A DNA stretch of 64,000 nt from Kribbella sp. NBC_01245 (GCF_036226525.1 NZ_CP108487.1:1798001-1862000); one strand, 5' to 3'; numbered from the stretch's first letter, positions 1 to 10,806 are shown. The notes: generated by a model not told the origin, from the letters alone. Program-made: numbers and translations.

Positions 1-3000
1 GGCGTGGTGGTCGACGGGCTGCAGCCGGTGCTCACCGCGAAGGCGAAGGCATGCCTGCAAGGCGTCGTGTTCACGAACGTCGCGAGTAGCACCGAAGTCG
101 ATCCAGGCCTCGCGCTCGACCTGCTCAACCCCGACGCGCTACTCGTCAGACTGAAGCGCCTGCTCTGGAACGCCGCCCAGGCCCCCGCGTTGTCCGTCAC
201 CCTGGACGGCGTCGTGACCATCGGCCTGGCCGCCACCGGCGCCGCCACCAAGCAGCTCGGCGTCAACATCACGCTCGCGCCGGGCCGGCGCTTCACGATC
301 GCCGAGGGGGACGTCAAGGTCGAGCTCGAAGTCGACGCGACCTGGGTCAACCCGGCCGTGCCCGCGGGCCTGTCCATCTACGTCCTATCCGGCCCCGACG
401 CCGCCACGCTGGCCATCGTCCCGGCCGTCTCGGTCGCGGGCCTCGGTCTGCGGTTCAGCAAGATGACCGGCGCCCTGTTGTCACTGGGTGCCGTGTCGCT
501 CGACGGCATCGCGGTCCACCTGTACGGCGAAGCCACGCCGGCCGGTATCGGTGGTGGCGTCAACCTCGAACTCGCCGGGCTCGCCTTCTCCCCCAGCGCG
601 GGCGGCGGCAGCAACGGCGTGGCGAACAGCATCATGAACGACGCGGGCCAGGCCGGACCCGCGAGCCGTCCGGCCTTCTCGCCCTCGATCGCCGTCCAGA
701 AACATCCCGGCCTTGGGCCTGCCGTATCCCTGCGGGCGGGACCGCCACCAGGGCCGTGGTGGATCGTCGTCCAGCGGCAGCTCGGCCCGCTGTACCTCGA
801 ACGCGTCGGCCTCGACACCGTTGAGACGGCCGGGACCGTCAGCCGTATCTCGCTGCTGTTCGACGGCCGCGTCTCGATCTTCGGCCTGACCGCCGCCGTC
901 GACCGGCTGTCGCTCAGCTGGACCGGCGGCGACGTACTCGACGCCGACAGCTGGGCCGTCGACCTGATGGGCCTGGCGGTATCGGCCGACCTGTCCGGGA
1001 TCTCCCTGTCCGGCGGCATGCTCAAGACGATCGGCCCACCGGAGAACGGTCCGGTCTCGTACGTCGGCATGCTGCTCGGCCGGTTCGGGATCTATGGCCT
1101 GTCCGTGTTCGGCGGTTACACCGACGACAACGGCAATCCGTCGTTCTTCGTCTTCGGCGCGATCAACGGGCCGATCGGTGGACCGCCCGCGTTCTTCGTC
1201 ACCGGTATCGGCGGCGGTCTCGGCATCAACCGCGGCCTGCGGATCCCGGACGACGTCACGCACTTCAACGACTTCCCCTTCATCAAGGCGCTCGATCCCG
1301 CGTCCAGGCCGTCGGACGATCCGATGGGCGAGCTGCGCAAGCTCAACGAGTACTTCCCGCCACAGCGCGGCAACTTCTGGTTCGCCGCGGGGATCAGCTT
1401 CAACTCGTTCGCGCTGGTCGACGGCATCGCGGTGATCGCGGTGTCCTTCGGCGACGGGCTGGAGATCAACCTGCTCGGCCTCGCGCGGATGGCCTTGCCG
1501 CGACCGGAGGCGGCGCTGGTCTCGATCGAACTCGGCCTGCTGGCCCGGTTCTCCACCCGCGAAGGCGTGTTCATGATCCGCGCCGGGCTCACCGAGAACT
1601 CGTGGCTGCTCTATCCAGAGGTGCGGCTGACCGGCGGCTTCGCGTTCGCGATCTGGTGGAAGGGCCCGCTGGCCGGGCAGTTCGTGATGACGCTTGGCGG
1701 CTATCATCCGGACTTCCACCGCGAGGGCTATCCCGAGGTACCGCGGCTCGGCCTGATCTGGCGGTTCAGCGACGCCATCGTGATCAAGGGCGGCGCCTAC
1801 TTCGCGCTCACCTCCGAGGCGCTGATGGCCGGTGTCGACGTCGAGGTCTCGGCGAGCTTCGGCTGGGCCTGGGCGAAGATCGCGTTCGGCGCGCACGGCA
1901 TCGTCTACTTCGACCCGTTCTGGTTCGAGGTGATGGCGTACGCCCGGATCTCGGCCGGGATCAGGATCAGCACGTTCTTCGGCACGATCAGCTTCAGCAT
2001 CTCAATCGGCGCCAAGATCAAGGTCTGGGGCCCGGACTTCTCCGGCGAGGCGACCCTGGAGATCGGGCCGTGCGACATCACCGTCGGCTTCGGCAGCGAG
2101 CGCAAGACCGATCCACGCACGCTGGCCTGGGGTGAGTTCGTCGCGAAATACCTGGAGGACGCCGGGTCCGGCACCGCCCGCGCGCTGTCGGCCATCACCG
2201 GACGCGGCACGTTGCCCGCGGCAACCAATGGCGACCGCTCGGCGCCAACGTCCGACGGTACGCCGGAGCGCCCGTTCGAGGTGTACGCCGAGTTCGAGCT
2301 GACCGTGGTGACCACGGTTCCGACTTCCCGGGTCGACGTCGATCTGGCGACCGGTGTCGTGCCGGTACCGGTGATCCGGTCCGACGGTTTGGCGGCGAGT
2401 CTCGGGCTGAAGCCGATGAAGTCCGGCTCGCTCAGTTCGACGTTGCGAATCCGCCTCGAGCAGCGCGACCCGTCGACCGGGGTTTGGCAGGCGATCAACG
2501 ATCGGCTTCGGCTGCTGGGCGCCAACCTGGCCGCCGCCGCGCCGAGGCCCGAGGGCAGCACGATTGGCAGGGACTCGTTCCCGATCGGAGCCTGGGGTGA
2601 ACCCGAATCCGACGGTGTGCCGGCTCCACTGCCGCAGGGAGACGTCGTACAGGCCGGCAATCTCGTCCGGCTGGTCGCCGAAGCCACCAACTTCGCCCGC
2701 GGGCCTGAGATCGACTACTACAAGGTGGAAGCCGCTCGTCGACCGCTGCCGCTGCAGGCCGGTGGGCCGGCGCGTGGCGATCTCCTCCAGCAGGCCACCA
2801 CCGTCGTACTGCCCGTCGTCGGCACCGTCGCCGCAGCGCTCAACGCGGCAAGTGCGCAACTCTTCACCGCACAAACGGCCGCGACGCCTGCAGGGCTTCT
2901 GGTCACTGGTGAACGCAGCGCGCTGGCCAAGGCGTCGTACCGGGGTGAGGTCGCGGCGCCGCCTCTCTTCGGGACGCTGGCCGACGGTATGGCCGAGGTG

Positions 3001-4164
3001 AACGGTGACGACGCCGACGCCGGCCGGGTTGATCCGGGACCGGGCAAGCCGTTGCGCAGGTTGCGTACGCCCGTGGTGGCCGGCTATCTCACCGCCGGGT
3101 CAGGGGTGGCCGAGCGAGCGGGCGGTACGACGGTGGCCGATCGGCGGCTCAAGCGTCGTACGGCGCCCACCCTCGACTCGGTGCAGGCGCGGTTGGGGGC
3201 GCATCTGCCGATTCGGTTGCACACCACGGCCGTGCCTTCGGTCGAGCAGAAGGACACGTTGGCCGCCGTGCGGGTGCCGCGTACCGAGGCCGTCGGCGCG
3301 GTTCGGTCGTACGCGCTCGGGACCAGCGGCCTGACCGGCTTGGTCGGCGGTCTCGACAGCGGCTTCGATGACAATACGAGGGCCAACCGAAGGGTCTCGG
3401 ACGAAGGACGCATGCTGGCCTCGGGCGAACTGGTCGTGCTCGCCTTGCCCGACGCGTCCGTCGACTTCGGGGACGAGCGGCCGCAGTTGATCGTCGACGG
3501 CAACGCTCGCGTGACCGTTCTTCGCGGCGACGGCGAGGTCGTCGTTGACGCGGTCATCCGCGAACTAGCGGTTCCACCCGGCGCGGCGCTGGTCGCCGTA
3601 CAGGCTGATGGGCCGACCGGAACTGGCGACGGGCTCGCGGGTTGGCATCTGCGGTCGCGCGTGTGCTCTCTCGGCTCGCAAGCGGCGTTGGCCGCGGGCT
3701 GCGTGATCACCGCCGACGGCGGGCCGACCGTGCAAGGCGCCGTGTGGGTGACCGCAGCCGAGTTGCTCGCCGGCACGGCGGCCACCAAGACCTGGTTCAG
3801 CCACTCGATCCAAGCGGTCGCGGTTGTGCTCGAGGAAGGCTCGGGCGACCGGTTGGAGTCCGTCGAGCTCGACCTCACCGGCACCCGCCGGGCACTCGAT
3901 GCCGATGGCAACGAACTGCCGCCGATAGTGCTGCTGTCCGGCGACCAAGCAGTGCTCATCTACCCGCTGCAAGGCGGGCGGACCCCGGTCGCCGTACAGG
4001 TTCGATCGGGTGGCGACTGGCAGGTCACCGGCGTGCTCGGCGGCGACCAAGGTGTAGAGGCGTTGAGCCAGGCCATCGTTCGCGACGGCGTCGTCGCCGC
4101 GGCCGGACGGCTGCTGTCGGCAGCGGGCGATGGGTGCCGCATGAGCTGGATCGAGGGACGCTGA
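1..4164 (+). CDS. DUF6603 domain protein, 5'-truncated by window edge
   Basis: The reading frame is open to the left edge, so the true start lies outside the window; at least 1387 residues are present. Residues about 285-705 match the DUF6603 family as I know it: seen are FVFGAINGPIGGPPAFFVTG (around 383), GGYHPDFHREGYPEVPRLG (around 567) and KVWGPDFSGEATLEIG (around 675). That stretch is a run of short amphipathic beta-strands rich in G, F and W. The last ~680 residues are a separate, less hydrophobic region that I do not recognise. No signal peptide can be judged. The stop overlaps the next start (TGATG at 4162-4166), so it heads, or is part of, the five-gene operon ending at 14474. The family's function is unknown. 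Confidence 0.85.
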   Translation, partial: GVVVDGLQPVLTAKAKACLQGVVFTNVASSTEVDPGLALDLLNPDALLVRLKRLLWNAAQAPALSVTLDGVVTIGLAATGAATKQLGVNITLAPGRRFTIAEGDVKVELEVDATWVNPAVPAGLSIYVLSGPDAATLAIVPAVSVAGLGLRFSKMTGALLSLGAVSLDGIAVHLYGEATPAGIGGGVNLELAGLAFSPSAGGGSNGVANSIMNDAGQAGPASRPAFSPSIAVQKHPGLGPAVSLRAGPPPGPWWIVVQRQLGPLYLERVGLDTVETAGTVSRISLLFDGRVSIFGLTAAVDRLSLSWTGGDVLDADSWAVDLMGLAVSADLSGISLSGGMLKTIGPPENGPVSYVGMLLGRFGIYGLSVFGGYTDDNGNPSFFVFGAINGPIGGPPAFFVTGIGGGLGINRGLRIPDDVTHFNDFPFIKALDPASRPSDDPMGELRKLNEYFPPQRGNFWFAAGISFNSFALVDGIAVIAVSFGDGLEINLLGLARMALPRPEAALVSIELGLLARFSTREGVFMIRAGLTENSWLLYPEVRLTGGFAFAIWWKGPLAGQFVMTLGGYHPDFHREGYPEVPRLGLIWRFSDAIVIKGGAYFALTSEALMAGVDVEVSASFGWAWAKIAFGAHGIVYFDPFWFEVMAYARISAGIRISTFFGTISFSISIGAKIKVWGPDFSGEATLEIGPCDITVGFGSERKTDPRTLAWGEFVAKYLEDAGSGTARALSAITGRGTLPAATNGDRSAPTSDGTPERPFEVYAEFELTVVTTVPTSRVDVDLATGVVPVPVIRSDGLAASLGLKPMKSGSLSSTLRIRLEQRDPSTGVWQAINDRLRLLGANLAAAAPRPEGSTIGRDSFPIGAWGEPESDGVPAPLPQGDVVQAGNLVRLVAEATNFARGPEIDYYKVEAARRPLPLQAGGPARGDLLQQATTVVLPVVGTVAAALNAASAQLFTAQTAATPAGLLVTGERSALAKASYRGEVAAPPLFGTLADGMAEVNGDDADAGRVDPGPGKPLRRLRTPVVAGYLTAGSGVAERAGGTTVADRRLKRRTAPTLDSVQARLGAHLPIRLHTTAVPSVEQKDTLAAVRVPRTEAVGAVRSYALGTSGLTGLVGGLDSGFDDNTRANRRVSDEGRMLASGELVVLALPDASVDFGDERPQLIVDGNARVTVLRGDGEVVVDAVIRELAVPPGAALVAVQADGPTGTGDGLAGWHLRSRVCSLGSQAALAAGCVITADGGPTVQGAVWVTAAELLAGTAATKTWFSHSIQAVAVVLEEGSGDRLESVELDLTGTRRALDADGNELPPIVLLSGDQAVLIYPLQGGRTPVAVQVRSGGDWQVTGVLGGDQGVEALSQAIVRDGVVAAAGRLLSAAGDGCRMSWIEGR

Positions 4165-6062
4165 TGGCCGTCGGTGAAGGCAAGTTCGTGCTCTACTCGC
4201 GGATCGAGCCGCCGTTACAGGCAGGCGACTACCGCTTCAAGGTCAACCAGGACCTGACCGCCACCGGCCATGCCGCGGGACAGCTGCCGGTCGCGGAGTT
4301 GCCGGCGCACGTGACGGTCCGCTCCCCCAGGTACACGCTGCCGCCCGACCAGGTGTTGTCCACGTACCCGCCCGCCGGGAGCGAGGGCTCGTACGGCTCG
4401 CGCCTGCCGCAGGTGGTCATCCGGCGACGGACCCTGCCGTGGGAGCGCCTGGTCGAGACCGGCCAACCCCGCACGCACCCGTGGCTGGCGTTGGTGCTGG
4501 TCGCCGAGGGCGAGGCCGAGCTCAAGCTGAACCAGCCGGTCGCGCAATGCGTCACGCCCGGCAAAACCCTCCCGGGTAAGGCGGATGTCGAACTCGGCAA
4601 CTACCTGCAGATCCGCAAGTCGATGGTGGACCGGATCTTCCCGACCCGGCTCGACGTACCGCTGCTGGCCCACGCGCGCGAAGTCGACATCCACGACACC
4701 GAGTTGATGATGGGCGACGACGACGGCTTCCTGGCCGTTGTCATCGGCAACCGTCTGCCATTGCCCGGACGCGACCCGCAGGGCAACCCGGTGCCGGTGA
4801 AGTACCTGGCCTGCCTGGTCAGCCTCGAAGGCCAGTTCACCAGCTTGATCCCGAGCGCGCCCGAGCCTTCGGCGTTCACGCTGCAACCGACGAAGACGGT
4901 CGCGATCCAGACCAACCTGGCCCAGTGGGACCACGCCAAGATGGGCATGACGCCGTACGACGTCACCCCGGCGCCGGCGTTCGACCACCTGCCGGCAGCT
5001 GCCGAGGTCCAGACCATCGGCACCATCTCCGGCATCCCGGCCACGGGCACGGCCGCGGCCAAGTCCGTGCAGCAGACCGGGTGGTCCGCGGAGGCGAAGC
5101 TGAAGAGCAACGCCGACGTGTACGCCGACATGGCGCGTGACTTCTCCGATGCCGTGGTGTCCGGGTTCGTCGCGGGTGACTTCGTCAAGCTCGATCCGAC
5201 CATGCGGTTCCCGGTATTGCTGCACTGGAGCTTCAGCTCCTTCGGCAGCATGACGTTCCGGTCATTGGTCGAAGGGCTCGACTCGGGCCTGCTCGGCACA
5301 GTGCCGGAGGAGCCGGACGAGTCAGGCCGCAAGCCGCTGGAGGTCGTCGAGACCGGCCACACCGGGCTGGACCACCGACTTCGGCGCGGCGATGGCGTGC
5401 GCTGCTGGTATCGCGGTCCGTTCGTGCCGCACCCGACGAACCTGGAGCGACTGCCGCTGGCGCACGCGGCGGACCAGCTGCGCATCGTCGTACCGGATGG
5501 GCGGGAGGACATCTCGATCTCGGCGGCGTTCGAGATCGGGCGGTTGCTCGCACTGGCCCGGCCTTCGATGGTGGCGGCGCTGATGCGCTGGCGGCAGACC
5601 GGGTACCAGATCGCGCGCCGGGATGCGGTGTGGAAGGACCACGCGCACTTCCTGGCCGACATCCTCGGCGAGGTCGGCAAGATCGACGCCCGCATCGGCG
5701 TACGGCTCGGACGTGGTCTGGCCGAGGCCGCCATCAAGCGTCCGGAGGACCTGCTCGGCAACCCGGCGCCGCTGGTCACCCAGGGCGTACGCCTGCCAAT
5801 CGACGAGTCCGCCGAAGCCTTGCTGGCAACGGGATTCGGGTTCTCACGGGAGGTGCTGACGGGTGATCCAGTGGAGGTACTCACGAGGCTGCGCGACACC
5901 TCGGTGCTGCGGTCGAAGCCGGCCAGCGTGAGCCCGGACGTACAACGGTTGCTCACGGCAACGTTGGACCGCGAGGTCGACCGGCTGGTGATGGACACGT
6001 TCGCCCGGAACAAGCGGATCCCGGACGCACTCGACCACCTGATCGAGGGGGACAACCGATGA
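4164..6062 (+). CDS. Conserved hypothetical protein, second gene of DUF6603 operon
   Basis: A 632-residue protein of no family I can name. The open frame extends further upstream, but ATG 4164 is chosen because it overlaps the preceding stop by one base and upstream codons would lie inside the neighbour. There is no signal peptide or membrane segment. It has a conserved-looking N-terminal stretch near residues 65-95, including RLPQVVIRRRTLPWERL. The C-terminal half is more helical (LLALARPSMVAALMRWRQTG near residue 460-480). The stop overlaps the next gene (ATGA at 6059-6062), which implies translational coupling and roughly equal amounts of product. A structural or scaffolding role is only a guess. 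Confidence 0.7.
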   Translation: MAVGEGKFVLYSRIEPPLQAGDYRFKVNQDLTATGHAAGQLPVAELPAHVTVRSPRYTLPPDQVLSTYPPAGSEGSYGSRLPQVVIRRRTLPWERLVETGQPRTHPWLALVLVAEGEAELKLNQPVAQCVTPGKTLPGKADVELGNYLQIRKSMVDRIFPTRLDVPLLAHAREVDIHDTELMMGDDDGFLAVVIGNRLPLPGRDPQGNPVPVKYLACLVSLEGQFTSLIPSAPEPSAFTLQPTKTVAIQTNLAQWDHAKMGMTPYDVTPAPAFDHLPAAAEVQTIGTISGIPATGTAAAKSVQQTGWSAEAKLKSNADVYADMARDFSDAVVSGFVAGDFVKLDPTMRFPVLLHWSFSSFGSMTFRSLVEGLDSGLLGTVPEEPDESGRKPLEVVETGHTGLDHRLRRGDGVRCWYRGPFVPHPTNLERLPLAHAADQLRIVVPDGREDISISAAFEIGRLLALARPSMVAALMRWRQTGYQIARRDAVWKDHAHFLADILGEVGKIDARIGVRLGRGLAEAAIKRPEDLLGNPAPLVTQGVRLPIDESAEALLATGFGFSREVLTGDPVEVLTRLRDTSVLRSKPASVSPDVQRLLTATLDREVDRLVMDTFARNKRIPDALDHLIEGDNR

Positions 6063-7030
6063 AGGTCACCGCCACGGCCGTACTGAAAGAGCTGCCGTTC
6101 GCGATCAGCCAGCTGCCACCGGTCGAGATCGCGTCCGAGGACGACGGCGATGGCGCGCTTCCCGCCGAGCTGCGCGACTGGCTGGTTCGGCTGCGACTGC
6201 TCGACGGGGTGCCGTTCGCGTACCTGGTCGCGGACACCGAGCTGCTGCCGCCCGAGTCGATCCGCTGGTTCTACATCGACCGGCGCTGGACCGACGCGCT
6301 CGTCCAGGGCGCACTGGCCGTCGGCACGGTGAACAGCGACGACCGGACCCAGCTGACCGCGCAATACCCGAGCGTCCGGGACGAGCTGGACAACGAGGAG
6401 CGCAATCTCCGCCGGGACCGCGGCTCGAAGCGGTACGCCGGTGACGCCGGACCGATCAGCGGGTTCATCCTCCGCTCCCAGGCCGTCTCGGGTTGGCCTG
6501 CCATGCACGTCCGGGCGTTCAGCATCGACGCCGGACCGGATGCCGATGAGGCCCGGATCAAGGAGGACGAGCCCGGCCGGATGCGGCTGCTTCGGTTGGA
6601 ACGGCTGGCGCCGGCGGTGTTGCTGTGCCTGTTCGACGGCGTGCCCAAGGTCGTCCATCTCGAGGAACCACGGCAGGGCGTGCAGTTCGGCTTCGAGGCC
6701 AACGAGCAGAACGGCCAAGTCGAGGCCACCCTCAAACCACGGAACGCGACCACCTTCGAATACCTGCCGGGCGCGCCGATCGACGTACCGTTCCGCGTCG
6801 GCACACCTGGCGTGGTCGACATCCAGCGGCTCGAACGGCGGCTCAAACCGCGCGTCGGCAGTGGCGCGGCGGATGGGCTCGACAGCTCCGAGTACGCCTT
6901 GCAGCTGGTGCGATTCCCCTTCCGCCAGGTCTTCGGGGATCCGAGTCTCACGCAGGTGAAGCTGGTCTTCAAACCGACGGTCGCGTACAAGGTCATGATC
7001 GAACAGGTCTTCCGGCAGGAGGGTCCGTGA
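6059..7030 (+). CDS. Conserved hypothetical protein, third gene of DUF6603 operon
   Basis: The 323-residue product is the smallest of the operon. It begins at an ATGA overlap with the upstream gene, and its TGA overlaps the next ATG at 7030. Around residues 40-85 it carries GVPFAYLVADTELLPPESIR followed by WFYIDRRWTDALVQGAL, a tryptophan- and tyrosine-rich segment that looks like a conserved core. The remainder is mixed alpha/beta with no transmembrane stretch or signal peptide. I do not recognise the family. Its fixed place between much larger partners suggests it acts with them. Confidence 0.7.
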   Translation: MKVTATAVLKELPFAISQLPPVEIASEDDGDGALPAELRDWLVRLRLLDGVPFAYLVADTELLPPESIRWFYIDRRWTDALVQGALAVGTVNSDDRTQLTAQYPSVRDELDNEERNLRRDRGSKRYAGDAGPISGFILRSQAVSGWPAMHVRAFSIDAGPDADEARIKEDEPGRMRLLRLERLAPAVLLCLFDGVPKVVHLEEPRQGVQFGFEANEQNGQVEATLKPRNATTFEYLPGAPIDVPFRVGTPGVVDIQRLERRLKPRVGSGAADGLDSSEYALQLVRFPFRQVFGDPSLTQVKLVFKPTVAYKVMIEQVFRQEGP

Positions 7031-10000
7031 TGGTCGATCCGGAGCTGCGCCGCAAGGCCATCCTCGAACCCCGGTTCACCGTGCTCGCCCGGTCCGGGGT
7101 GGACTTGCCGACGATCGCGAACTGGGACCGTCGGATCTCCCGGCGGACCCGCATCCTTGTGCCCGTTGACGTCCAGGCGTTCGTGGTGACGGCCGTCGAC
7201 GACGAGAAGACCGTGCCCGTCACGGGTGGAGCCGGTGATCCCGGTCCGTTCGATGCCGGCGAGGTGCGGCCCAGCGGCGTACATCTGCATTGGGCGATGC
7301 CGGACGCCCTGCTGTCGGGCAAGGACTACGAGGGCGCCCTGAAGTTGCCGGCACTACCCGATCGCTGGGTGGTCATACGGACGCTGCAACCGAGCGAAGG
7401 CGCGCAGGTGGACGTCCGTGGCTGGGTCATCGACGCGCCGACCGCGACGGTCATGCCGCTGCCGTCGTACGACGGAACCGTGCCGACGTCGTCGGGTCAG
7501 CCGTTGATCCAGCCACTCGATGGCGCTGCGGGCGGGTCGTTGCTCTGGACCGCGTCGTACTCGGCCAGTGCTGGGCGGTTCGGCTTCCACGATCCGCTGG
7601 ATGATCTGGAGGGTAAGAAGCCCGAGGGCGAGCAGGCGGTTTACACCGTCGCCGGGTGGTGGAGTTCGCTCGATCAGGACCCGCTGGCCGGCTCCATCGG
7701 GCCGCGTCGGCTGGATGCGCGGCTGGCCGAGCTCGGCTGGCACGTCGTCCACGACGGTGACGACGACGCCTTGGTCGAGGAGGATCCGCGGCTGGTCCGG
7801 CTGCGTTCGGCGATCGGCCTGAAGGCGCCGCAGGAGAACGCTCCGGCCGCGATCAAGGGAGCAGACGGCCGGACGGTTTCGGGCGCCTTGGACAACATCA
7901 CCTTCGCGATGAAGTCGCCGGTCAAGCTGGCGGAGAAGGTGCTGATGATGCCTGCACTTCCGCGCTACGCGACACTCGTGCACGGCAGCGTGCTCGGCGT
8001 TCCGATCGGCAAGGAGCTACCGGGTGCCGACGATCGGCCGGCGCCCGAGGCCGTCGGAGTGGCGTTCGGGCAGGACACCGATGACGTCGCGGCCGCCTTT
8101 GGCGCGAAGGCGTTGGGTCTGGGCGAGGCCGATCGGCGGTCGGCCGAGACGTTGATGGCGGCCTTCACCAGCGGGTTGATCGAGCAGCTCGGCTCGCCCG
8201 ATGGGCTGGAGGATCTGGCCGAGCGCGAACACGGCGACGGCTTCTGGTCCTTACCCGGTACGCCGCTCGCCGCCGCGCAGCCCGACCGGTTACACGCCGA
8301 GGACAGCGCGCCGATGGGGCCGATGACCGTCGGCCGGAAAGGGCGAGCCGCGCAACCGCTGGACCGTCTCGCCGCTCGACTCGAATGGTCTGACGTGTCG
8401 CTTGGCACCGGTCGTACGAAGAAGGCGTTCGCCGCCCGGACGGGCGAGACGAGGTTGAAGGGGGTCGGGAAGGCGCTGTCGCAGTCGCGCGAGGTGGTTC
8501 GCCCGGCGCCACGGTTCTTCCGGCCGCAGGCGCCCATGCTCGCGTTGCGCGGCGCCCGGCCGAACCACCGGCACCACGGCGACGGCCTGTTCGACGGGAA
8601 CGGGCGACTGCGCTGCCGCTATCCCCGCGAGTGCGTGCCGGAGATCGAAGGCGTAGTCACCGGCAGCGCCGTACTGCCCTCACTCGGCTCCGGCGCCATC
8701 CCGTCCGAGGTGCTCAGCGTCGTCCGCGAGGCCGTACTGCTGAACCCGTACGGCTATCGGTGGCTCGCCGCGGTCGGTGCTCCGAAGGGCGCGAACCTGG
8801 TTGCCTATAGCAACCGAATTGCCGCGGAGATGGTCCGGCTGTACGGCGTCGAGGGCGTGTACGACGGGACCTCGCACGTCGGCTCGTCATCGGCAGAGCC
8901 GGCCGCGAATGGCGGTTGGCAGGGGGTCTCCGTCAGCGCGACCATGATCAACCGGCAGATCACGGCGGTGCTGGCCGAGCACGCGCTGGTCCGGGGTACG
9001 CCGCCGAGCCCGGTCGCGCTGACCACCTGGCGGCAACCGTGGATCCCGCTCTGGCTGGAGTGGCAGGTCACGCTCGACGGGCGGGACTCGATCGACGGCT
9101 GGAAACTGGACGACCTCGACCTTGAGCCCGACTCCCCCGTCTCTGGCGGTGGCAACCCCGTCACGACCACGCTCACGGGGCGGAGCCCGATCGGGCAGGG
9201 TGTGTCGAAGTCGCTGCATGAGGGCATCCGGCGCTGGATCGGCACCGAAATCCAGCGCGACGCGACCGGCAGCTCGACCCTGCCGACGTCCGACCAGAAC
9301 GCGCTGGAACGGCTCGGCGATCTGGTCGCACCGCTCGACCTGGTGTCGGCATCACTCGACGGCATCCGCGAGCAACTGCTCGGCATCCCGTACGTCGGCG
9401 TACTGGATCGTGGCACCGGCGAGGACCCGTTGCCTCAGGCAACCGGTGCGCCCGCGCCCCTCTTCGGCGGGACTTGTCGGCTCGACAATCTGCGTCTGGT
9501 CGACGCCTTTGGGCGTACCCTCGACATCCCGTCGGCGGCTCTCGACGCGACCGCGACGACTTTGGATCTCGAGGTCGATGGACAGACCGGGACGATTCGG
9601 TTGCGGCCGCGGATCCAGCACTTGGCCCGCTGGCTCTTCCGGTTGGTCGATCCCAGCCAGGCTGCGGCGACCGCGCCCGAAGAGCTGCGCGAGGCGTACG
9701 TCGACCAGCTCGATCCGGTCGGCGCGGTCAATCCGGTCTCCGGGTTCTTGCTGCCGGACCACATTGACGAGGAGCTGGAGGCCTTCACCGTCGGCGGTAC
9801 GGCGATCGGGCAGATCGGCCATGACGCTGTCAGCGGTGCCGTCGTCTGGGACCCGGCACCCGGTCGGCCGATTCCGCCGGACGCGGGCCCGTTGACCGAA
9901 CTGGACGCGCAGAGCCGGATCACCGGTGAGATCGCGGCCGGGCTGGTCCAGGCGGATGCGGCCGCACGCCATCTCGACGTGCCACCCGCGGCTAGCGCGT

Positions 10001-10806
10001 TGACCTCGCTGTTGCGGGCGATCGATACGACGCTGTGGACGGTCGACACGTTCGCCGCGATCGGTTCGCCCACCGTGGCCGGCCTGGTCGGACGGCCGGT
10101 GGCGATCGTACGGGCGACGCTCCGGCTGGACGCGCCGGATGACCTGGACGAGGTCGACGTGGTGGCCACGGGTGGCGCTGACGCGCGGCGGGCGGCGTTC
10201 GAGGCGATGCGGGAGCAGCGGTTCGAGGTACGGCTCGGGGCGCTGACGCGCGCGGACGACGCTCTGCTCGGCTTCTACGTCGACGACGATTACGCGCACC
10301 TTCACCTCGTTGACCGAGTGATCGCTGCCCAGGCGATCGACAGTGGGCGGCAGCACGGTCATCTCGGACTGCTCGGAGCGGTCACGACCCCCGCGGTCGA
10401 TCCGCTCGCGCATCCGTACCTCGTGCCGGACGGGACCATCCGGCTTCGGGTCGGCCAGACCGTGCGGTTGACGTTGCTGATGTTGCCGGTCGGCCGGGTA
10501 CATCTGACCTCAGGGATCCTGCCGCGTAAGCAGCTCGCGCTTTCCGACGACTGGGTCACGCCGGGTCTGCGCAAGCTGGTGCCGTCGGTGCGGGTCGGGC
10601 CGGTGCTGGTCGATCCCGCGGAAATCCGGCTGCCACTGGTGAACCTGCTCGGCGACCACCAGACGTTCACCCGCCGGACCGGCCCGCTCACCTGGCGGGA
10701 TGACGCGATCGTGGCGGCCACCCAGTCGGCGTACCTGCCGCGTCTTCCACACGAGGCGCAGGAAGGCTATATCCGCGTGACTCCGACCGAAGAAGGCTCA
10801 TCGTGA
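7030..10806 (+). CDS. Large conserved hypothetical protein, fourth gene of DUF6603 operon
   Basis: A 1258-residue protein. ATG 7030 overlaps the preceding TGA; a GTG three bases earlier is an equally placed alternative. The N-terminal ~100 residues contain a distinctive GEVRPSGVHLHWAMPDALLS block near residue 78, which I associate with uncharacterised bacterial proteins of similar size. The protein is soluble-looking with no signal peptide, and has a proline- and glycine-rich middle. The end contains LPRKQLALSDDWVTPGLRK and further beta-rich sequence. The stop overlaps the following GTG (GTGA at 10803-10806). No catalytic motif was found and no function is assigned. Confidence 0.7.
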   Translation: MVDPELRRKAILEPRFTVLARSGVDLPTIANWDRRISRRTRILVPVDVQAFVVTAVDDEKTVPVTGGAGDPGPFDAGEVRPSGVHLHWAMPDALLSGKDYEGALKLPALPDRWVVIRTLQPSEGAQVDVRGWVIDAPTATVMPLPSYDGTVPTSSGQPLIQPLDGAAGGSLLWTASYSASAGRFGFHDPLDDLEGKKPEGEQAVYTVAGWWSSLDQDPLAGSIGPRRLDARLAELGWHVVHDGDDDALVEEDPRLVRLRSAIGLKAPQENAPAAIKGADGRTVSGALDNITFAMKSPVKLAEKVLMMPALPRYATLVHGSVLGVPIGKELPGADDRPAPEAVGVAFGQDTDDVAAAFGAKALGLGEADRRSAETLMAAFTSGLIEQLGSPDGLEDLAEREHGDGFWSLPGTPLAAAQPDRLHAEDSAPMGPMTVGRKGRAAQPLDRLAARLEWSDVSLGTGRTKKAFAARTGETRLKGVGKALSQSREVVRPAPRFFRPQAPMLALRGARPNHRHHGDGLFDGNGRLRCRYPRECVPEIEGVVTGSAVLPSLGSGAIPSEVLSVVREAVLLNPYGYRWLAAVGAPKGANLVAYSNRIAAEMVRLYGVEGVYDGTSHVGSSSAEPAANGGWQGVSVSATMINRQITAVLAEHALVRGTPPSPVALTTWRQPWIPLWLEWQVTLDGRDSIDGWKLDDLDLEPDSPVSGGGNPVTTTLTGRSPIGQGVSKSLHEGIRRWIGTEIQRDATGSSTLPTSDQNALERLGDLVAPLDLVSASLDGIREQLLGIPYVGVLDRGTGEDPLPQATGAPAPLFGGTCRLDNLRLVDAFGRTLDIPSAALDATATTLDLEVDGQTGTIRLRPRIQHLARWLFRLVDPSQAAATAPEELREAYVDQLDPVGAVNPVSGFLLPDHIDEELEAFTVGGTAIGQIGHDAVSGAVVWDPAPGRPIPPDAGPLTELDAQSRITGEIAAGLVQADAAARHLDVPPAASALTSLLRAIDTTLWTVDTFAAIGSPTVAGLVGRPVAIVRATLRLDAPDDLDEVDVVATGGADARRAAFEAMREQRFEVRLGALTRADDALLGFYVDDDYAHLHLVDRVIAAQAIDSGRQHGHLGLLGAVTTPAVDPLAHPYLVPDGTIRLRVGQTVRLTLLMLPVGRVHLTSGILPRKQLALSDDWVTPGLRKLVPSVRVGPVLVDPAEIRLPLVNLLGDHQTFTRRTGPLTWRDDAIVAATQSAYLPRLPHEAQEGYIRVTPTEEGSS

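Noticed and set aside
4601..6718. 705-codon antisense open frame over genes 2 and 3 of the first operon
   Set aside because: Ser/Arg-rich shadow spanning two sense genes that are precisely coupled.
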